NCBI GenBank assembly: GCA_964623885.1
Contig: CAZUVM010000207.1
Location: forward strand, 1-9,040
Direction: 5' to 3'
DNA length: 9,040 nt
Source of the DNA: CAZUVM01 sp964623885
GTDB taxonomy: Bacteria > Verrucomicrobiota > Verrucomicrobiia > Limisphaerales > UBA8199
The notes under the pieces are model-generated. The model searched no databases. It was not told the origin of the DNA and was given only the letters and a program-made list of their open reading frames with translations. A program made the translations under genes and the position numbers. This document shows, piece after piece, positions 5,497-9,040 of the stretch; within the stretch, counting starts at the first letter, position 1; the number at the start of each line of letters is the position of its first letter.

Positions 5497-7284
5497 TTAT
5501 TTCTCCGCCGGCTTACCGGGTGCCGGCGGGTTGAGAGCGGCACGATATTTTTCGGCTTCGTCCTTTTTATTCAGCTTTTCAGCGATTGGGAGCATCTTTT
5601 TATAGAGGTTAAGCGTGTCTGGATAATTCGGAAAATCGTGGAGGATTCTCTGGTAGGTTCCGAAGCTTTCTTCTGCCTTATCCAAGGCAGCCAGCTTATC
5701 ACCAAGGGTCAGGAGCAACCTGAGTTTTTGCATCGGCGTGGGATCGAATTTGAGGGCATTTTCGTAAGCGGAAACAGCCGAGGAGGGTTTTCCCTGGCTG
5801 GCATACAGATCGCCCAGTTTCTCGGAGAGAACAGCATTGGTCTTTGTGAGCGGCGCGTTCTCAAGCAAAGCCACACAATCGCCGAGCGATTTGCCTGCCG
5901 CCCGGTTTACGTTGAGCAAGCGAAGGTAGGACCAGGCAAGCAATGGGCTACGACGGCGTTCAAGGTCATTTTGCAGTTCTTCGGGATTGCGTCCGAATGG
6001 CCGGTACAGTGGATCGCCCACAAAGGTCGTTTGCCAGGATAAGACCGGCTGGCTGGCATAGGCTGCTTCGCCGAAGCTGAACCCATTAAAGATGAGCCGA
6101 GAGACGAACACGGCCATGTCGGGCGTGCCGGCTAGGTACGGTTCATAGACACAGCCCATAGTGATGGTAACACCTTTGGCTAGAAATGGCCCCACCCAGT
6201 TTTGGTTGGTCGTGCGCAAGTTGTCAGCACTAAACGAATGCAGGTGATACGCAAACGCGCCGGGCATAAACTCGACGGTTGGTTCCGCGAATGGGCCACA
6301 CGCATTTTGAGCGTACCAACCAAGATATATGGTGATTTGACTCATAGGGAACCCAGGCGGGAAAGGGTCCGGGTTGTCGTCGACAATGGTTTCGAGCCCC
6401 AGATGGCGGCAGATCTCGCCGGCGTTCCGCAGCATATCGTCACCCTGCTTGAACCCGGGTTCGGTTGTGTTGCGCAGGTCAATGTAGGCTCGCCCCCAAA
6501 GGCCGTCGGTTTCTGCTTGCAGCGCTTTATCGACCAACCCTCGCGCGATATCGGGACCAGGACCATCCAAACGAGTGACCAGCAGCACGCCATTAGTCGG
6601 ATGCAGAAACGCCTCATTGGTGACCGCGTAAACCGGGCTGCGCAAGGGCCCAGCCAACGGCAATTTCTGCGCGAACAAAGGCAGCATGGCCAGTTCGCTG
6701 TCGACCGCTGCCTCATTGCGCCGCATTTCAGGCCGGAGATTCTCGGTTCCCGGCTCGGACAGGTCGGGATCGTTCGGAATGCGGATCGGAATTCCATAAC
6801 AAAGCACTGCGTAGCGAATTCTCGATTCCACCGGCCACCAGGTGACATTGCCGGCGCGATTCGTAGTTGCCGGAAACAAGTGAGCGGCGATATGCCAGAA
6901 TTTTCGATCCTCCAGGATTTTCGCGAGCGGCTTCTGCAGGTGGTCCTGGAATTCGGCACGTGAAATCTCGACGTTGGTGGTTAGTCCGAAACCAAAAACC
7001 TGGTCTTTCGGCACATGCCTTTTTTCCGCGTAATAATCCGCGACTGCTTTGGATTCAGGCATGCGGCTGTTGTACACGACGATGACGCCAGCACCCGCAG
7101 AGGCGGCGCGAACGTAAGCAGGCGCGAGTAATAGCAATATCAGCGCGGCAGTGGTGATGCGTGATACGTGATGCGTGATACGTGATGCGTGATACGTGAA
7201 ATATGACAGGTGACCCGCGGTTATCGACGCTCGACATCGTCGAGGTGAGCAGAGGTTCCCCGTTTTATCGTTCAATCTTTTCAC
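5497..7284 (-). CDS. TIGR03790-family secreted protein with C-terminal TPR-like repeats
   Basis: A 595-residue protein matching the uncharacterised TIGR03790 family. Recognisable blocks are VIVVYNSRMPESKAVADYYA at 67-86, RIRYAVLCYGIPIRI at 155-169, NEAAVDSELAML at 190-201, FMPGAFAYHLHSFSA at 339-353, GVTITMGCVYEPYL at 371-384, and SWQTTFVGDPLYRPFG at 416-431. The last block recalls the GDP-containing end of C25/caspase-like folds, but I see no proven catalytic dyad. Residues from about 484 on (KLGDLYASQGKPSSAVSAYENAL, then two further helical pairs) look like TPR repeats. A hydrophobic stretch ALILLLLAPAYVRA (47-60) ending in a VRA cleavage-like site predicts export. The start is doubtful: a GTG at 7282-7284 (or TTG at 7275) is the only upstream option, giving an n-region of over 40 residues, part of which is encoded by a 7-bp tandem repeat. 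It lies 57 bp downstream of the MBL-fold gene on the same strand. Function is unknown. Confidence 0.85.
   Translation of the reverse strand: MKRLNDKTGNLCSPRRCRASITAGHLSYFTYHASRITHHVSRITTAALILLLLAPAYVRAASAGAGVIVVYNSRMPESKAVADYYAEKRHVPKDQVFGFGLTTNVEISRAEFQDHLQKPLAKILEDRKFWHIAAHLFPATTNRAGNVTWWPVESRIRYAVLCYGIPIRIPNDPDLSEPGTENLRPEMRRNEAAVDSELAMLPLFAQKLPLAGPLRSPVYAVTNEAFLHPTNGVLLVTRLDGPGPDIARGLVDKALQAETDGLWGRAYIDLRNTTEPGFKQGDDMLRNAGEICRHLGLETIVDDNPDPFPPGFPMSQITIYLGWYAQNACGPFAEPTVEFMPGAFAYHLHSFSADNLRTTNQNWVGPFLAKGVTITMGCVYEPYLAGTPDMAVFVSRLIFNGFSFGEAAYASQPVLSWQTTFVGDPLYRPFGRNPEELQNDLERRRSPLLAWSYLRLLNVNRAAGKSLGDCVALLENAPLTKTNAVLSEKLGDLYASQGKPSSAVSAYENALKFDPTPMQKLRLLLTLGDKLAALDKAEESFGTYQRILHDFPNYPDTLNLYKKMLPIAEKLNKKDEAEKYRAALNPPAPGKPAEK
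7154..7199. repeat. 7-bp tandem repeat (GTGATGC/GTGATAC alternating)
   Basis: Six perfect heptamers, alternating GTGATGC and GTGATAC (three copies of a 14-mer), occupy 7154-7195, with a partial unit GTGA at 7196-7199. The array lies inside the reading frame of the TIGR03790-family gene. Because three heptamers equal 21 bp, the minus-strand frame reads a 7-residue peptide repeat (YHASRIT then HHVSRIT). A single inverted copy, GTATCACG, lies at 7325-7332. I associate similar units with dispersed short repeats of Verrucomicrobiota genomes, from memory only. Confidence 0.85.
7230..7244. repeat. short inverted repeat near the TIGR03790 gene start
   Basis: CTCGAC (7230-7235), a 3-base ATC spacer and GTCGAG (7239-7244) form a short perfect inverted repeat. 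It lies about 30 bp from the heptamer array, within the N-terminal codons of the assigned reading frame. A 3-nt loop is tight for an RNA hairpin, and no function is claimed. Confidence 0.3.
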
Positions 7285-7341
7285 GAACTTGCTGTCGGTT
7301 AAGCAAAGATACAGTCACCATCGGGTATCACGTCTCGAGTT

Positions 7342-8136
7342 TCAGGTTCCATTCCCCAGCTCCACACGTAACCTATCATACGCCAAATCCACGCCGGCGG
7401 GAAGCTCGGCTTGAGCGACATCGTGGTCGTAATCGTGAGTGAGGTGAGTGAGGTAGGTCCGATTCGCGCCGATGCGTCGCGCCGCCGTCAGCGCTTCATC
7501 AAGGCACATGTGAGTGGGGTGCGGCTTGGGCCTTAGGGCGTCGAGAACGACGGCTTGCACGCCGCGTACTTGCTCTACAACCGAGGGCGGCACCGACTTG
7601 CAATCGCTCATATACGCGAGTCGTTTGCACCCGTTTTGGCGAAACAGAAAACCATAAGTCTCGGTTTGCCCATGCGGCAAAGAAAGTGGACTGATATGCA
7701 AATCTCCCAATTCGAACGGTCCATTAATTACGTGCGGCTCCGGGATAAAATAACCCTTGGGCCACGGACCGTTATGAAAGGCATAAATGAAAACGCGTTT
7801 CAAATCATTCATCGTCTTTTCACTGGCGTAAATTGGCAGGGCGGCGCCACCGCGGGCGTCACAGATGCGACGGCAATCATCCAGGCCCATGATGTGGTCG
7901 GCGTGCGAATGCGTAAATAAAACGGCATCCAAGTAACCAATTTTTTCGCGGAGCATTTGCAGGCGAAATTCCGGCGTCGTGTCTACCACGAGCTTGGTTT
8001 TGTCCGTAGCGACATAAATTGACGGCCGGAGACGGTGGTTCTTTGGATTCGCCAGAAATTCCGGTGGGTACTCTTTACCGATCAACGGAACTCCTTGCGA
8101 GGTGCCGGAGCCAAGAAAAATGAACGAAAAAGCCAT
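7342..8136 (-). CDS. metallo-beta-lactamase-fold hydrolase (PhnP-like)
   Basis: A 264-residue MBL-fold metalloenzyme resembling the PhnP branch (cyclic-phosphate phosphodiesterases). Seen directly: FLGSGTSQGVPLIG at 7-20, a hallmark of this branch; VVDTTPEFR at 50-58; the metal-binding THSHADH at 75-81 with His76, His78, Asp80 and His81; LPHG with His155; YMSDCK with bridging-type Asp178; DALRPKPHPTHM at 199-210; and LTHLTHDYDH with His231 near the end. All expected metal ligands appear present, so it is likely active. It lacks a signal peptide and is cytoplasmic. I chose the ATG at 8134-8136 (MAFSFIFLGSG) because family members begin there; the longer option at 8181 adds 15 residues, MLARLCFDCYCVQRS, without family support. 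No clear Shine-Dalgarno is visible. It lies upstream of the TIGR03790 gene on the same strand and diverges from recN across 114 bp. The physiological substrate is unknown; no phn genes are in view. Confidence 0.9.
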   Translation of the reverse strand: MAFSFIFLGSGTSQGVPLIGKEYPPEFLANPKNHRLRPSIYVATDKTKLVVDTTPEFRLQMLREKIGYLDAVLFTHSHADHIMGLDDCRRICDARGGAALPIYASEKTMNDLKRVFIYAFHNGPWPKGYFIPEPHVINGPFELGDLHISPLSLPHGQTETYGFLFRQNGCKRLAYMSDCKSVPPSVVEQVRGVQAVVLDALRPKPHPTHMCLDEALTAARRIGANRTYLTHLTHDYDHDVAQAELPAGVDLAYDRLRVELGNGT

Positions 8137-8250
8137 GCTACGCTGGACACAATAGCAATCGAAGCAAAGTCGGGCAAGCAATGGCCGGACGCCTACTTTT
8201 TCCTTTGCCCATTGTCCTGCGAGCGCTCAACATTCTCGTGGAACCGCGAC

Positions 8251-9040
8251 ATGCTGACGACGTTGCGCATCAAAAACCTGGCACTCGTAGCCGATCTGAC
8301 ACTTGAGTTGGAGGCTGGCTACAATGTTATCACCGGGGAAACCGGCGCCGGTAAGTCCATCCTGATTGGCGCTTTGGACCTGGTTCTGGGCGAACGGGCC
8401 GACCGCACGCTCCTGCGTAGCGGGAGTGCCAGTTGCTCGGTGGAAGCATCATTCGACGTGAAACAGTTGCGGCTGCCGCTCCGTTCGTTTCTGGAAGAAA
8501 ACGGTCTCGAACCCTGCGAGGAAAACCAGTTGATCATCAAACGCACTTTCACCGAATCGGGTATGAACCGGCAATTCGTAAACGGCTCGCCTACGACGCT
8601 GACTGTGTTGGCTAAGCTGGGTGAATGGCTCGTGGACATCCATGGGCCGCACGAGCACCAATCTCTGCTGCAAACGAGCCAGCAGCTTGCCATCCTGGAT
8701 GCGTTCGGAGGTCTAGATAAGGAACGGGAAGCATTCGGCGAACTCGTCAAACGCCGGCGTCAACTTGAATCTGAAAAAGCGGCATTGATTGTCGATGAGA
8801 AAACCTACGCGCAGCAACTCGATTTGCTGCGGTTTCAAATCGATGAGATTACCTCGGCGCGATTGCAGCCGGATGAAGAGGCGCAGCTTGAACAAGCTTA
8901 TCAGCGCGCCAGCAATGCCGCCAAACTGCGGCAGCTCAGCCAGACCGCCCTGGACTTGCTGGGCGAGAATGAGAATTCACTCCTGACCCAAGCGGGGATT
9001 ATGGGTCGGGCGCTGCAGGAATTGCAACGGGTCGATGCCG
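8251..9040 (+). CDS. recN: DNA repair protein RecN (N-terminal part, runs off window)
   Basis: An open frame from the ATG at 8251 runs to the window end without a stop, giving 263 residues of a protein usually about 550 long. RecN is an SMC-like cytoplasmic ATPase that helps repair DNA double-strand breaks by recombination. Seen directly: MLTTLRIKNLALVADLTLEL at the N-terminus, Walker A GETGAGKS at 29-36, LVLGERAD just after it, NRQFVNGSP, and the RecN signature LVDIHGPHEHQSLL around 127-140. The start of the coiled-coil arm follows, with REAFGELVKRRRQLE and LDLLRFQIDEI. The usual HGQHEHQ reads HGPHEHQ here. The start agrees with the family N-terminus; the ribosome-binding site is weak. It diverges from the MBL-fold gene. 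The Walker B, signature and C-terminal parts lie outside the window. Confidence 0.95.
   Translation, partial: MLTTLRIKNLALVADLTLELEAGYNVITGETGAGKSILIGALDLVLGERADRTLLRSGSASCSVEASFDVKQLRLPLRSFLEENGLEPCEENQLIIKRTFTESGMNRQFVNGSPTTLTVLAKLGEWLVDIHGPHEHQSLLQTSQQLAILDAFGGLDKEREAFGELVKRRRQLESEKAALIVDEKTYAQQLDLLRFQIDEITSARLQPDEEAQLEQAYQRASNAAKLRQLSQTALDLLGENENSLLTQAGIMGRALQELQRVDA

Noticed and set aside
6202..6963. Long plus-strand open frame of 253 codons
   Set aside because: It lies wholly inside the minus-strand TIGR03790 gene, whose family motifs are clear. The product is Arg-rich and matches no family I recognise, so it is a shadow frame.
7154..7199. Possible CRISPR array or regulatory iterons
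   Set aside because: The units are 7 bp with no spacers, so this is not CRISPR. No replication gene is nearby to support iterons.
8137..8181. Longer N-terminus for the MBL-fold hydrolase
   Set aside because: The extra 15 Cys-rich residues precede the conserved MAFSFIFLGSG start and lack family support.
8172..8215. Inverted pairs GGGCAA/TTGCCC and CAATGG/CCATTG between the MBL gene and recN
   Set aside because: Six-base pairs this far apart, in crossed order, are easily expected by chance, so no regulatory call is made.

Overview
The window looks like a chromosomal segment of a moderately GC-rich, Gram-negative-type bacterium. A Verrucomicrobiota-like genome (Pedosphaera/Limisphaera-type) is my best guess. 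It rests on the TIGR03790-family protein, the twin-arginine-tagged DegT-type protein and a short tandem repeat of a kind I associate with that group; this is inference, not a proven assignment. No rRNA, tRNA, CRISPR array, insertion sequence or phage gene was seen.

Left part, plus strand (1-1555): the tail of an unidentified upstream gene, then an RmlC/RfbC-family nucleotide-sugar 3,5-epimerase and a short-chain dehydrogenase-type sugar epimerase/reductase. They are tightly spaced and probably form the end of a deoxysugar operon for a surface glycan. Converging on it from the minus strand (3809-1546) are an L-2-hydroxyglutarate oxidase (lhgO) and a family 2 glycosyltransferase. The glycosyltransferase stop overlaps the epimerase end by 10 bp.

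Middle (3810-5391): a 244-bp divergent intergenic region rich in inverted repeats separates lhgO from a DegT/DnrJ/EryC1/StrS-family PLP protein. That protein carries a clear twin-arginine signal, which is odd for a normally cytoplasmic sugar aminotransferase family.

Right part (5497-8136, minus strand): a PhnP-like metallo-beta-lactamase-fold hydrolase, followed 57 bp downstream by a TIGR03790-family secreted protein with C-terminal TPR-like repeats. The signal-peptide region of the latter is partly encoded by a 7-bp tandem repeat. Divergent from these, recN starts at 8251 and runs off the window.

I did not find a convincing new defence or mobile system. The best leads are the exported DegT protein with its structured leader, the repeat translated inside the TIGR03790 signal region, and lhgO next to glycan genes.
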